The notes: generated by a model not told the origin, from the sequence alone. A stretch of 64,000 nucleotides of DNA from Lachnospiraceae bacterium UBA3632 (GCA_002373975.1 DFKZ01000056.1:31077-95076); one strand, 5' to 3'; shown: positions 17,551 through 29,100, counted from the stretch's first letter. A program made the numbers and translations.

Positions 17551-18336
17551 ATGTCTAAAAAATCGGGAAAGGATAAAGAGGATTTATTCAAGGATTCACT
17601 TCTTGGAAAGGACGTCCCCACACTTACCCTTGATAACAAATGGTATAGGCTGCTCGACGAGGTGGGAAAGAAGGATGTAAAGCCCCTTGAGGACAAGCTG
17701 AATGAGCTGCTAAAGAGACAGGGAAAGCTTAACACCGAGAGCAAAGAGATAAAGAAGGTCAAAAAGCGACTTATGGAGGAGATCGTGTCCATGGTGAACG
17801 AAGAAACCCAGGGAGACGCCGAGACCTCGGCCAAGATCGCCGAAAACAAACGCCTTGTGGAGGATTGCAACAAAAAGCTTGAGAGCTACGAGGATGAGAT
17901 GGTGGAACTTCCGAGAGAGATAAACGATATCAACCGCCGGCTCATGATCATGACCATGGAGCACTGCTATGAGACCATGCAGGATAACACCGATGATATC
18001 GAGGAGCTCGGAGAGTGGCTCACAAGGACAAGGATCGAACTTAAAAAGAACCTTATCCGCAAGCAGGAAAAAGAGGCCAAGAATCACCTGATATATTCTT
18101 ATATGCACGATATTTTCGGGCCCGATGTGGTAGACATTTTTGATCTGCGGTACAATCCCGAGGATCATCATCCCATGTCGAAGGAAGAGATCGAGAGAAA
18201 GCAGAAAACAGAGGGCACAAAGCCCGCGGATAAGCCTGAAAACAAGGCTCCCGCAAGCACCGATCCTCAGCCTTCGGAGCAGGATCAGCAGTCAGAAGAA
18301 AAACCGGTTATAGACGGAGGAGATATAATTGTTTAG
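17551..18336 (+). CDS. Coiled-coil protein of unknown function
   Basis: A hydrophilic 261-residue protein with no signal peptide or membrane span. Residues about 30-175 are mostly charged helix with strong coiled-coil character (for example KLNELLKRQGKLNTESKEIK). A short, more globular motif follows: HLIYSYMHDIFGPDVVDIFDLR at about 183-204. The C-terminal 60 residues are disordered and rich in Pro, Glu and Gln, ending in DGGDIIV. An AGGAAGAG site precedes the ATG. Its last codons overlap the TTG start of alr by 8 bases, so translation is coupled. I do not recognise a named family; the position between rex and alr suggests a cytoplasmic role, possibly in the cell envelope. Confidence 0.8.
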   Translation: MSKKSGKDKEDLFKDSLLGKDVPTLTLDNKWYRLLDEVGKKDVKPLEDKLNELLKRQGKLNTESKEIKKVKKRLMEEIVSMVNEETQGDAETSAKIAENKRLVEDCNKKLESYEDEMVELPREINDINRRLMIMTMEHCYETMQDNTDDIEELGEWLTRTRIELKKNLIRKQEKEAKNHLIYSYMHDIFGPDVVDIFDLRYNPEDHHPMSKEEIERKQKTEGTKPADKPENKAPASTDPQPSEQDQQSEEKPVIDGGDIIV

Positions 18337-19489
18337 CGAAAGTGAGCACGCAGATGAGATAAAGCGGCTGCAGAGAGGATACGCCGCTATTGATCTCGGT
18401 GCGATAAAGAGTAATATGGATTCCATGCATGCGGCTCTGAAGCCCGGGACCAAAATGCTGGGAGTCATCAAATCGAACGGATACGGACACGGCTCTGTTG
18501 AAGTAGGTACACTTCTGGAAGGGCTTGATTATGTGTTCGGATGTGCCGTAGCCACTCCCGAGGAGGGAGAAGCATTAAGGCAGGCCGGTATCAAAAAGCC
18601 CATCATCATTCTCGGGTATTCATTCCCTTACAGCTATGATCTTATCGTAAAAGAGGATATGCGCCCGGCGGTTTTCAAGGAAAGTGACCTTGACGGGCTG
18701 TGCGAAGCGGCAGACCGTGCAGGTAAAAGGCTGAAAGTTCATATAAAAGTCGACACCGGAATGGGAAGGATAGGAACCTCTCCCGATGACGAGGGACTGG
18801 CTTTTGTAAAGGAGCTTTTAAAGAGAGACTCCCTTGAAGTCGAAGGAATATTCACTCACTTTGCCAGAGCCGACGAATACGACAAGACATCCGCAAAAAA
18901 GCAGATAGAGCTTTTCAAAGGCTTTATAGACAGAATAGAAAAAGAACTGGGATATAAGATACCCATTAAGCACTGCTCCAACAGCGCGGGCATTTTGGAA
19001 CTGCCCGAGGCGAATATGGATATGGTGCGGGCCGGGATCACGATGTACGGACTTATGCCCTCGGATGAGGTATCACTTGGTAATATAGAGCTTAAGCCGG
19101 CTATGTCGGTGCACAGCCATATTTCATTTATAAAGACGGTTCACGCGGGACAGAGCATCAGTTACGGCGGGCTTTTCACAGCGGATAAGGATATGCGTGT
19201 TGCCACTGTTCCCCTCGGATACGGAGACGGATATCCCAGGATGCTGACCGGAAAGGGAAGCGTTCTTATAAAGGGAATGAGATGCCCGATCCTCGGACGT
19301 GTATGCATGGATCAGTTTATGGTGGATGTAAGCGCCGTTCCGGATCTGAACGAGGGTGAGGAAGTGGTGCTTATGGGAAAACAGGGCAGCGAAGAGATCA
19401 CCGCAGAAGAGATAGGAGAGCTTTCGGGCAGGTTTAATTATGAGCTTGTATGCCTGATAACCGACAGGCTTCCGAGAGTTTATTACTGA
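18329..19489 (+). CDS. alr: Alanine racemase
   Basis: PLP-dependent racemase making D-alanine for peptidoglycan. It has 386 residues. PLP-binding Lys48 lies in GVIKSNGYGHG (the usual motif has KANAYGHG), and the catalytic Tyr279 in ISYGG. Other family features are KVDTGMGRIG, HCSNSAG and VPLGYGDGYPR. The TTG start at 18329 is supported by a strong GGAGGAG 8 bases upstream and by family alignment; the overlap with the upstream coiled-coil gene means coupled translation. The gap to the next gene is about 50 bases. Confidence 0.95.
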   Translation: MFSESEHADEIKRLQRGYAAIDLGAIKSNMDSMHAALKPGTKMLGVIKSNGYGHGSVEVGTLLEGLDYVFGCAVATPEEGEALRQAGIKKPIIILGYSFPYSYDLIVKEDMRPAVFKESDLDGLCEAADRAGKRLKVHIKVDTGMGRIGTSPDDEGLAFVKELLKRDSLEVEGIFTHFARADEYDKTSAKKQIELFKGFIDRIEKELGYKIPIKHCSNSAGILELPEANMDMVRAGITMYGLMPSDEVSLGNIELKPAMSVHSHISFIKTVHAGQSISYGGLFTADKDMRVATVPLGYGDGYPRMLTGKGSVLIKGMRCPILGRVCMDQFMVDVSAVPDLNEGEEVVLMGKQGSEEITAEEIGELSGRFNYELVCLITDRLPRVYY

Positions 19490-19537
19490 GGCACCCGCAG
19501 ATAGAGTTGGGAAACGGCTTTACACGGAGGAAAACAT

Positions 19538-20572
19538 ATGCTTAAAGAATTCAAAGGGTACAAAAAGGGGATCGACCTCGGAGGATGGCTTTCACAGTGC
19601 AATCACACCAAAGAAAGATACGAGACCTTTATCACAGAAAAGGACATCGAGACTGTAGCATCATGGGGCGCCGACCATGTGAGGATCCCTGTGGATTATG
19701 ACCTTGTGGAAGATAAAGAGGGGAATTATAAAGAGGACGGCTTTGCTTATATTCAGAGAGCTGTTGACTGGTGCGGAAAGTATCATCTAAACATGGTGCT
19801 GGACCTTCATAAGACCTTCGGTTATTCCTTTGATTTCGGCGAGAACGAAGTGGGATTTTTTGACAACGAGAAGTACCAGGAGCGCTTTTACAGGCTCTGG
19901 GAGGAATTTGCAAAAAGATATTCAAAGTATGAGGAAAGGCTCTGCTTTGAGCTTTTAAACGAGGTTACGGACAAAGAGTTCTGCGATAAGTGGAACGAGA
20001 TATCCCTTAAGTGCATCGAGAGGATAAGAAAGATCGCACCCACTGTAAAAATACTTGTGGGCGGATACTGGAACAACTCCGGCGACGCGGTAAAGGATCT
20101 TGCCATGCCGCATGATGAAAATATCGTATATAATTTCCACAACTATGATCCCCTCGTGTTCACCCATCAGGGAGCATCATGGATCCCGGGAATGCCCGCG
20201 GACTATCGTGTTTCAATCGATAAAACATTCAAAGAGATGGATGCATACACCACAGAGCATGCACCGGAGCTTCTCGGCAGATTCGATAATATGGGAGATT
20301 CAGACGATAAGATAGACGGCGAGTTTTTCAAAAAGAGATTTGCGGAGCCCGTCAAGATCGCCGAGGAGCGCGGCGTGAGCCTCTACTGCGGCGAATACGG
20401 AGTGATAGAAAATGCCGAGCCCGGAGATATCTTAAAGTGGTACAAAGCCATTAATGAGGCGTTTGAGTATTACGGGATAGGACGCGCCACATGGAGCTAT
20501 AAGAGCATGAATTTCGGCCTTGCGGATGCAAGACTTGATGCAGTGAGGGAAGAGATCCTCAAGTATATCTGA
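19538..20572 (+). CDS. Intracellular glycoside hydrolase, family 5-like
   Basis: A 344-residue beta-glycosidase or endoglucanase-like enzyme. The N-terminus MLKEFKGYKKGIDLGGWL begins directly with the GH5 fold, with no signal peptide, so the enzyme is cytoplasmic. The acid/base Glu142 is in ELLNEV and the nucleophile Glu286 in YCGEYGV. Other GH5 marks are HVRIPVDYD, LDLHK and YNFHNYDP. A GGAGG site precedes the ATG. Likely function is cleavage of imported beta-linked oligosaccharides (cello- or manno-type); exact substrate cannot be told. It stands between alr and the ribosomal genes without other sugar genes. Confidence 0.88.
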   Translation: MLKEFKGYKKGIDLGGWLSQCNHTKERYETFITEKDIETVASWGADHVRIPVDYDLVEDKEGNYKEDGFAYIQRAVDWCGKYHLNMVLDLHKTFGYSFDFGENEVGFFDNEKYQERFYRLWEEFAKRYSKYEERLCFELLNEVTDKEFCDKWNEISLKCIERIRKIAPTVKILVGGYWNNSGDAVKDLAMPHDENIVYNFHNYDPLVFTHQGASWIPGMPADYRVSIDKTFKEMDAYTTEHAPELLGRFDNMGDSDDKIDGEFFKKRFAEPVKIAEERGVSLYCGEYGVIENAEPGDILKWYKAINEAFEYYGIGRATWSYKSMNFGLADARLDAVREEILKYI

Positions 20573-20625
20573 CAGATGTATCGGAAAGACATTTGATAAG
20601 AACAAAAATATTGCGTTTTTTAGCC

Positions 20626-20651
20626 AAAGCCCCTTGCAAAAGGGGCTTTCT
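20626..20651 (+). terminator. Terminator after the glycosidase gene
   Basis: AAAGCCCCTT (20626-20635) pairs with AAGGGGCTTT (20640-20649) around a GCAA tetraloop. Its right part overlaps the -35 region of the next promoter. Confidence 0.8.
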
Positions 20652-20662
20652 TATGGTAAAAT
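20634..20662 (+). promoter_or_regulatory. Promoter of rpsB-tsf
   Basis: TTGCAA (20634-20639), a 17-base spacer, then TAAAAT (20657-20662). The -35 box lies inside the upstream terminator hairpin. Confidence 0.6.
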
Positions 20663-20696
20663 TGCGACTGTTGTGATAAATCACGCGTTTCCTATT

Positions 20697-20756
20697 CGCG
20701 ATCGGTGCGGCTTCGGCCGTTTTATCGCGGAGTGCGGGAGCTTTTACGCAGGCTCC
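20697..20756 (+). promoter_or_regulatory. Structured 5' leader of rpsB (candidate S2 autoregulatory element)
   Basis: CGCGAT (20697-20702) pairs with ATCGCG (20724-20729), enclosing CGGC (20708-20711), a TTCG loop and GCCG (20716-20719). A second hairpin, GGAGC (20737-20741) with GCTCC (20752-20756), follows. Long structured leaders upstream of rpsB are known to mediate S2 feedback; assignment here is by position and structure only. Confidence 0.5.
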
Positions 20757-20826
20757 GGCAAACGGTGCGCGGAAGAGGAGAAGCCGCAGACAGCGGATCT
20801 CCGGTTAACCTAAGGAGGTAAATTAA

Positions 20827-21591
20827 ATGAGCGTAATTTCTATGAAGCAGCTGCTTGAAGCAGGTGTTCATTTTGGACACCAGACCAGAAGATGGAATCC
20901 TAAGATGGCTCCCTACATCTTCACTGAGAGAAACGGGATTCACATCATCGACCTTCAGAAGTCCGTTGTTAAGGTTGACGAGGCTTACAAGGCAGTAAGT
21001 GAGATCGCCGCACAGGGCGGAACCATTCTTTTCGTTGGTACCAAGAAGCAGGCTCAGGACGCAGTTAAGACTGAGGCAGAGCGTTGCGGAATGTACTACG
21101 TGAATGAGAGATGGCTCGGCGGTATGCTCACCAATTTCTCGACTATTCAGTCACGTATCGCAAGACTCCACGAGATCGAAAAGATGTCTGAAGACGGAAC
21201 CTTTGATGTACTTCCCAAGAAGGAAGTTGCCGGCCTTCAGAAAGAGTGGGACAAGCTTGAGAAGAACATCGGCGGAATCAAGAACATGAAGAGAATTCCC
21301 GATGCTATCTTTGTTGTAGATCCCAAGAAGGAGCACATCTGCGTTGCAGAGGCAAGAGCACTCGGAATCACTCTTATCGGAATCGGCGACACCAACTGCG
21401 ATCCTGACGAGCTTGATTACATCATCCCCGGAAACGATGATGCTATCCGTGCCGTAAAGCTTATCGTGGCTAAGATGGCAGACGCTATCATCGAGGCAAA
21501 CCAGGGCGCAGAGGCTCTCGAGGCTTCCGATGCAAATGCAGACGGAGAGACCGAGGCTTCCGATATCGAAGAAGTTGCAACTGAGGAATAA
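20827..21591 (+). CDS. rpsB: 30S ribosomal protein S2
   Basis: A 254-residue ribosomal protein of the small subunit. Family motifs: the N-terminal EAGVHFGHQTRRWNPKM, FVGTKKQAQ, NERWLGGMLTNF, and the late DTNCDPDELDYIIPGNDDA. The C-terminal tail after about residue 230 is acidic and rich in Ala, Glu and Asp, a little longer than in E. coli. A strong AAGGAGGT site precedes the ATG. It is followed after 12 bases by tsf, the standard order. Confidence 0.98.
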   Translation: MSVISMKQLLEAGVHFGHQTRRWNPKMAPYIFTERNGIHIIDLQKSVVKVDEAYKAVSEIAAQGGTILFVGTKKQAQDAVKTEAERCGMYYVNERWLGGMLTNFSTIQSRIARLHEIEKMSEDGTFDVLPKKEVAGLQKEWDKLEKNIGGIKNMKRIPDAIFVVDPKKEHICVAEARALGITLIGIGDTNCDPDELDYIIPGNDDAIRAVKLIVAKMADAIIEANQGAEALEASDANADGETEASDIEEVATEE

Positions 21592-21603
21592 AGGAGATAT
21601 AAA

Positions 21604-22701
<1,098 letters not shown>

Positions 22702-22722
22702 TCAATACAGCATTAAGAATTC

Positions 22723-22755
22723 CCGCCATCGGTCACAAGCCGGTGGCGGTTTTTT
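22723..22755 (+). terminator. Terminator of rpsB-tsf
   Basis: CCGCCATCGG (22723-22732) and CCGGTGGCGG (22740-22749) form a 10-bp stem (one G-U pair) with a 7-base loop, followed by six T. Confidence 0.93.
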
Positions 22756-22827
22756 GTATAAATATTCAGCATTTGTATATAGCTGTCGGTATATCATACG
22801 CAAATTGTCCAAATATTCTCACTTCTA

Positions 22828-22856
22828 TTGACTTTACGTTGTGATGCGCGGATAAT
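22828..22856 (+). promoter_or_regulatory. Promoter of the signalling operon
   Basis: TTGACT (22828-22833), a 17-base spacer, then GATAAT (22851-22856), 38 bases before the EAL gene start. Confidence 0.65.
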
Positions 22857-22894
22857 TAAAAGTGGTTTTTTGTATATATTCAGAGGAAATGTAT

Positions 22895-24838
22895 ATGACT
22901 TTCGGAATATTTTTGGATACGTATTTTATATTTATATTTATAATGGTCATACTTCTCTATACGATCATTTTCAACAGAGGACTGTATGAGAAAGTCAAGG
23001 GCCGCTTTATCACCTTGATATCGCTTGTTGTTTTAGAGACTATCGCCTCTGCGGTGGAAGCATATTTCGGACGCCAACCCGATTATTCCATATGGCGTAA
23101 AATTTTCTCTGTAGTCTGCTATATCTTAAGGCCCACCATAATGTATACCCTTCTGCTTATCATCACCCGCAATGACAGCCGGAGAAGGAGAATACTGTAC
23201 GGTGTTCCGCTTTTTATCACATCAATCATTCTCATAGTAGACATCCCTTTTAAAGCCGTATTCTATTATACACCGGATAACAGATGGGGAACCGGCCCGC
23301 TGCTCCCTGTGACATACATAGTGCTGTTTATATATCTGGCGGCGATCCTTGTAATGACATTCCTTAAAGTGGATTTCAAACTGGGATTCAGCGAGTTTAT
23401 AACAGTATTCATCGGTGTTGCTTTTATTGTGGCAAATATCCTGGGAGAGCGCCTGATCGGAAATGTTTTTTCAGGACATACTCAGGATGTGACTGCGCTG
23501 GCGGTTCTGATATACGCCATTCATTTTAAGAATATCGAGGACAGAAGGGAGAAAAGATACCTTGAGACCACCGAGCAGAAGACCGGTCTTCTCAACGAAA
23601 ACGCCTGTGTAAGTAAGCTTGACCAGATGCGTCAGACAGCGCAGATGGAAACCTATGCAGCTGTTTATTTCGATCTTGCAAGATTCGGCCTTATCAACGA
23701 TCAGTACGGCATGGAGATCGGAAACAGGGTGCTTATCGAATATGCCAAGACCATCAATTCCATGATGCGTAATGATGAGATACTTGCAAGGCAGGGCGGT
23801 GACCGCTTCGTGGCTGTCATACTTCAGAGAAACCTGGATGTCCTCCTGGATCAGCTGTCCGCCACGCGTATCAAATTCATCGAGAATTTTAAAGAATATG
23901 ATATGACCATCAGCGCCCATGTTGGCGTGTATCTGGTAGAGAGTAGTCAGATAAGCGGAGAGGAGATCATCTCCAACGCCTATTCAGCGCTCAACTACGG
24001 CAAAGCTGCAGGCAACAATGTAACCTACATGACTGCGGAGCTTAGAAACCTTATAAGGGATGAAAAGCAGTTCGCTTCGGATATCCCCATTGCCATGACC
24101 AATAATGAGTTTGTCGCATATTATCAGCCTAAGGTCAACAGCAGGACCGGTAATCTCTGCGGTGCGGAAGCTCTTGTCAGATGGTCAAGAAACGGTCAGC
24201 TCGTACCGCCGGGTAAATTCATTCCTATCCTCGAGACAAAAGACCTGATGTGTGATATGGACTTTTATATGCTGCGCCACGTATGTGCGGATATAGCAAG
24301 ATGGATCGAGCAGGGTCTTGTACCGCCCACTATTTCGGTCAACTTCTCCAGAAGGAATCTTTCAAACGATCATCTCGCAGCGGATATCGATGCCATCGTG
24401 CAGGAATATCATGTTCCGAAAAAGATGATAGAGATAGAGATCACCGAAACCATAGACGAGTTCCCTATCAGCGTGTTGAAGGGCTTTGTAGACGATCTTC
24501 ACATGCTTGGATACAAGGTGGCCGTCGACGATTTCGGAAGCGGAAGCTCATCCTTAAGCCTTCTGCGTGAAGTCTCGTTTGATACGCTCAAGATCGATAA
24601 GGGTTTTGTGGACAGGGCTTATGCCAAGGATCTTACGATCCTGAGCTACATTATCAAACTCGCCAGAGCGCTGGGAGTTGAAACCCTTGCGGAAGGCGTA
24701 GAGCAGAAGGAGCAGGTTGATACGCTTCTTTCACTGGGATGTGAAGTGATCCAGGGTTATTACTACGACAGACCTCTTCCCAAGGATAATTTCGAAACAA
24801 GAATCATAAACAGGAGATATAAAGTTGGACAGGATTAA
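22895..24838 (+). CDS. Membrane GGDEF-EAL protein, probable c-di-GMP phosphodiesterase
   Basis: A 647-residue membrane protein. The first 210 residues contain six or seven membrane spans (MASE-like sensor). A GGDEF domain follows (about 220-380) whose signature is GGDRF near residue 300, so cyclase activity is doubtful. The EAL domain (about 395-640) has the intact residues: AEALVRW, the Asn of NFSRRNL, EIEITET, DDFGSGSSSL, LKIDKGFV and LAEGVE, so c-di-GMP hydrolysis is likely. The ATG at 22895 is favoured by AGAGGA 7 bases upstream. Its end overlaps the next gene by 14 bases. It may set the c-di-GMP level that reaches PilB, encoded some 30 kb downstream. Confidence 0.9.
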   Translation: MTFGIFLDTYFIFIFIMVILLYTIIFNRGLYEKVKGRFITLISLVVLETIASAVEAYFGRQPDYSIWRKIFSVVCYILRPTIMYTLLLIITRNDSRRRRILYGVPLFITSIILIVDIPFKAVFYYTPDNRWGTGPLLPVTYIVLFIYLAAILVMTFLKVDFKLGFSEFITVFIGVAFIVANILGERLIGNVFSGHTQDVTALAVLIYAIHFKNIEDRREKRYLETTEQKTGLLNENACVSKLDQMRQTAQMETYAAVYFDLARFGLINDQYGMEIGNRVLIEYAKTINSMMRNDEILARQGGDRFVAVILQRNLDVLLDQLSATRIKFIENFKEYDMTISAHVGVYLVESSQISGEEIISNAYSALNYGKAAGNNVTYMTAELRNLIRDEKQFASDIPIAMTNNEFVAYYQPKVNSRTGNLCGAEALVRWSRNGQLVPPGKFIPILETKDLMCDMDFYMLRHVCADIARWIEQGLVPPTISVNFSRRNLSNDHLAADIDAIVQEYHVPKKMIEIEITETIDEFPISVLKGFVDDLHMLGYKVAVDDFGSGSSSLSLLREVSFDTLKIDKGFVDRAYAKDLTILSYIIKLARALGVETLAEGVEQKEQVDTLLSLGCEVIQGYYYDRPLPKDNFETRIINRRYKVGQD

Positions 24839-26168
24839 AAGCTTAAAGAAACTGATTAGAACCCTTGCATATACTCTGCTGGGTGTCACCGCCATACTTC
24901 TTACTCTCTTTATCATCCACGCAGTGGGCGTAAGCAAGTATAACGAGGAGTGGAGGACCATAACCACAGATTCCACCACTACAGAGCTGCTGGTTGACAT
25001 TCATCCCAGAGGAGGCGTAACCGACTCCTGGGTCAAGAATAACACCGGTCTGGACATGAATCTTAATGCAAAGATATATGAGATGATAGTCACGAATAAC
25101 GCTCGCACTACGGTAAGCGACTGGCATCTGCGCATAAATATCCGTGATGACTGTTACCTCAACAACGGATGGTGCGGTAAATTTGAGGTGCATCAGTTTG
25201 TCGGAGGAGAAGAGAAAGTCCAGCTTATAGATCTGAGAAACTATAAAGAGGAAGATCTTACCATCAATTATCACCTTGCGGCCCAGGATCTGCTCATACC
25301 GCTTACTTCAGGCGATTATCTGCTTTATTATCCCGATTCCTCCAATGTGGGAAACGAGGTTCCGATACAGGGAACAGACGAATACTCCGGTGAAGTAGTC
25401 TGCGGTGTCATTATGTACAGCAGATCGGGTAATGTGGACCTGTCCAGCTACGAGCTCTATTACAGACTTCACAAGTCGGTATGGGCCGGCGCAGCGGGAA
25501 GATTCTATATAACCGTGTTTACGGTACTTATCCTGTCCCTGATAATCCTTGCCACCATATTCTTTGTAACACTTCGTTACGAGGAAAAATTCATAGTCCA
25601 GAGCAGGCTGCTCGAGGACGTTTTAAAGGTATGCTGCGGGCTGGCCGACTCAAGAGATTATTATTCCAAAGAGCATTCCCGGAGAGTGGCACATTATTCA
25701 AGGCTCATTGCGGAAAAGATGGGAATGGACAAGAGCGACTGCGACATTGTTTATAATGCGGCTCTTTTGCATAATATCGGAAATGTATTTATAAGTGAGA
25801 ACATCCTTAGGAAGAACGGAAGGCTTACAAGCGATGAATATGCCGAGGTAAAGCAGCACACCACCAGAGGTGCGGAAGTATTAAAGGATATAAACAATAT
25901 ACCTCATGCTGCCGAAGCTGCGATGTATCATCACGAAAGATATGACGGTCAGGGTTATCCTTACGGCAAAAAGGAAAATGAGATCCCGCTTATCGCAAGG
26001 ATCGTGGCTGTGGCGGACGCATATGATGCCATGAGCAACGACAGACCTTACAAAATGAAAATGACCAATGATCAGATAAGAGAAGAATTTATCAAAAACA
26101 GAGGCACGCAGTTTGATCCTGCGATAGTCACAGCCTTTCTTGATATTATGGGCGAGAGGAATCTTTGA
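24825..26168 (+). CDS. Membrane HD-GYP-like protein with altered HD dyad and CBM2-like ectodomain
   Basis: A 447-residue protein. Span at about 12-32, an exported region of about 190 residues, a second span near 228-250, then an HD-GYP-type domain (about 265-440). The GYP part is intact: HHERYDGQGYP near 369-379 and VADAYDAMS. The HD signature is LHNIGNV with His316-Asn317, so the metal-bridging Asp is replaced and the following Lys is also lost. The exported part contains SDWHLRINI and NNGWCGKFEVHQ, a pattern reminiscent of cellulose-binding (CBM2-like) folds. The TTG start is supported by AGGAG 8 bases upstream, overlapping the EAL gene. Catalysis is doubtful; a sensor or scaffold role is possible. 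Confidence 0.82.
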   Translation: MDRIKSLKKLIRTLAYTLLGVTAILLTLFIIHAVGVSKYNEEWRTITTDSTTTELLVDIHPRGGVTDSWVKNNTGLDMNLNAKIYEMIVTNNARTTVSDWHLRINIRDDCYLNNGWCGKFEVHQFVGGEEKVQLIDLRNYKEEDLTINYHLAAQDLLIPLTSGDYLLYYPDSSNVGNEVPIQGTDEYSGEVVCGVIMYSRSGNVDLSSYELYYRLHKSVWAGAAGRFYITVFTVLILSLIILATIFFVTLRYEEKFIVQSRLLEDVLKVCCGLADSRDYYSKEHSRRVAHYSRLIAEKMGMDKSDCDIVYNAALLHNIGNVFISENILRKNGRLTSDEYAEVKQHTTRGAEVLKDINNIPHAAEAAMYHHERYDGQGYPYGKKENEIPLIARIVAVADAYDAMSNDRPYKMKMTNDQIREEFIKNRGTQFDPAIVTAFLDIMGERNL

Positions 26169-26170
26169 TA

Positions 26171-29100
26171 ATGAACAAGTGGAAGAAGCGGATACTGATA
26201 ATTATCATTGCTTTGTTATTGAATCTGTTGGGGCGTTTTGTATCTTATAAGACCAATTGCCCGGCATATTTGAATATTTGCGGAACCATAATGGCAGCAT
26301 ACTTTGAGGGGCCTATAGTAGGCGCAGTGGCTGCTGTGCTTTCCTGTGCGGTTTCTTCCATCTTCATAAGGACCGACTGGTATATTCTTGTGGCTGATAT
26401 TGTTGTGGCTGTGGCCGTAGGGCTTATCGCAAAGAGAAACAGGTTTTTTGACAGATTTGGGCTTATAATAAGCGCCACGGCTTTTTTTGCCATTGTCAGG
26501 ACTCCTGTGCTCCTTATCATCAATCTGAGTGTTAACGGCGGAAGAACGGGGCTTATGATAGCGGATGGTATAGTTGATTACTTAAATCGCCTGGACTCTC
26601 CTCTGTGGCTTCAGTATACCACCGCGGCACTTTTTGTCTGCTTTGCGGATTCACTTGCTTCCATGCTCACCATTTTCCTGGCCTTGGATATTCACAGGAC
26701 ATACAAAAAGAGAAAGAAAGCCAGGATGCTCAAGCAGGCTCTGGGCGGAAAGATCGCTCTCGGACTTGCGCTTGCCCTCGGATCAAGCACCTTTATGATA
26801 CCGTCACATTCGCAGGCGGATAACACGGTCAGCTTTGTTGAGAAGGTATATAACAGTGAGAACGGGCTTGTGGGCGGCTGCGTCAATGACGTCACCATGA
26901 CCAAAGACGGACAGATGTGGATCGGAACTTACGGAGGCCTGTATCGTTTTAACGGCAGCAAATTTGTGCTTATCGACAATATAAAAGCAGTAAGATCCAT
27001 CCAGGCGCTCTATGTCGACAATGATGACAGATTATGGGCGGGAACCCAGGATTCCGGGCTTACGCTGCTCAATATCGATATGACATACGTTACACTTGAC
27101 ATGGACACGGGACTTCCTTCCAATTCGGTCAAGTGTATTTCCCGTGACAGCAACGGATATTATTATTTCGGTACTACGGCAGGCCTTGTATATGCAGAGT
27201 ATGCAGATGGCAATGTCAATATCATAAGTATTGACGAAGAGGCAGGCAATATCAGGGATCTTTCTCCCAGCAGTGACGGCCGTATGGTGGTAATGAGCAA
27301 TCTGGGTGAGATCAGCTCCTATGAAAGCGGAGAGAGGGTGGCAAAGCTCAACATGGGATCTGTTACACCTACAGGCATAAACCATGACGGCAGTGACAGG
27401 CTGTTTGTGGGAACCGACAGCGGGACTATCCTTGTATATGAGTATTACAACGATTCATTTCATGTTAAAAAGAATGTAGTGACTGAAGGTCTTAAGACTA
27501 TCAGGGATTTCTACTTTGACGACAACGGGATCACATATATCACCGGAGATAACGGAATAGGATACCTCGATAAAAACGACCATCTCACTATCATAGAAAG
27601 CGGCGGATTCAACAATTCCATCGAACATATCTTTAAGGATTATCAGGGTAATCTCTGGTTCACTTCGTCAAGATGCGGGCTTTTGTCACTGGGCAGATCC
27701 AGCTTTACGGATGTATTCAGGCTTTGCAATGTAAAATCCTCTGTTACAAATGCGGTCATAAGCTGGAATAACAGGCTCTATGTCGGTACAAACGACGGGC
27801 TCAGGATACTTGACCCCTCGGTGGGCGAGAGCTTCAACGACGAATCCACGGAATTCCTTGACGGAGTGCGCATCAGATGTATGGATAAGGACATAGACGG
27901 GGATCTGCTGGTTGCAACCTATGAGAAGGGACTTATAGAGATCAGCTCCGGTGGAAAGACTAAAGCGTACATCAATCCCGAAGAAACAGGAAAAAAGCTC
28001 AGAGTAGTAAAAGTATTAAACGACGGAACGATCATTTCTTCAAGTGATGCCGGAATGGTATTCATGAAGGATCACAGAGTTAAGCACAAGCTTATTCTGG
28101 GAGAGGATATGAAAGGCGGAACCGTTCTCAATATTCTGGAGACCGAAACCGGAGAGCTTTTATGCGGAACAGACGGAGACGGTATCGCTGTAATAAAAGA
28201 CGGAAAGCTTGACAGATATATCTCACGTGAATCGGGACTTCCTTCAGGCGTGGTTTTGAGGATATGCCCCGACAAAAAGACGGATGGATATTTTGTGCTC
28301 ACGGGAAGCGGACTTTGCTATCTCGACAGTGAATACACTATCCGTGAGTTCAGCATGCCGTATTATAACAACTTTGATATTGCCACCAATCTGACCGGTG
28401 AGATGTTCGTATTCGGAGGCGCGGGAATCTATGTAAGCAATTATGATTCCCTCATGAAAGACGGCGGAATGCTTTCCTATACGCTGCTTGATTCCAAGGC
28501 GGGTCTCCCGGGAAGCATCACCAGTAATGCATGGAATTATGTCACTGATTTCGGATATGCTTATATCTGCGGTACCAGCGGAGTATACCTTCTCAATCTG
28601 AATAATTACGAGATGAAGGTGGATGATTTCAGGACCAAGATAACAAATATTAAGAGAGACGGTGTATATGAAGATGTAACCCAGTTTGGAGCGATAGAGA
28701 TCCCGAGAGGGTCATCCCGCGTGGAGCTGGGTCTTGAGATCAACAACTACACCACAGCGGATCCCATGGTCAGCTATTATCTTAGCGGCGTGGATCACGA
28801 AAAGACATTTGTCCGTTCCAGCAAGCTTGAAAATGTTTCGTATTATGATATTCCCTACGGTAAGCACAATTTCGTGATAGACGTGCTTGACGAAAAGGGA
28901 AGAGTGCTCTCGGAGCAGATATATGTCATTTCAAAGGATCGGGAACTATACGAAACCATAGGGTTTAATCTGTATTTTTATATTATCCTTTTCACTTTCT
29001 TAGCTTTTGTAGTCGTATCTATCGTGCAGGGAGCATTATGGTCGCAGAACAGAAAAGAGACCGATAAGCACGAGCAGGTAGTGGCACAGCTGGAGCGTGA

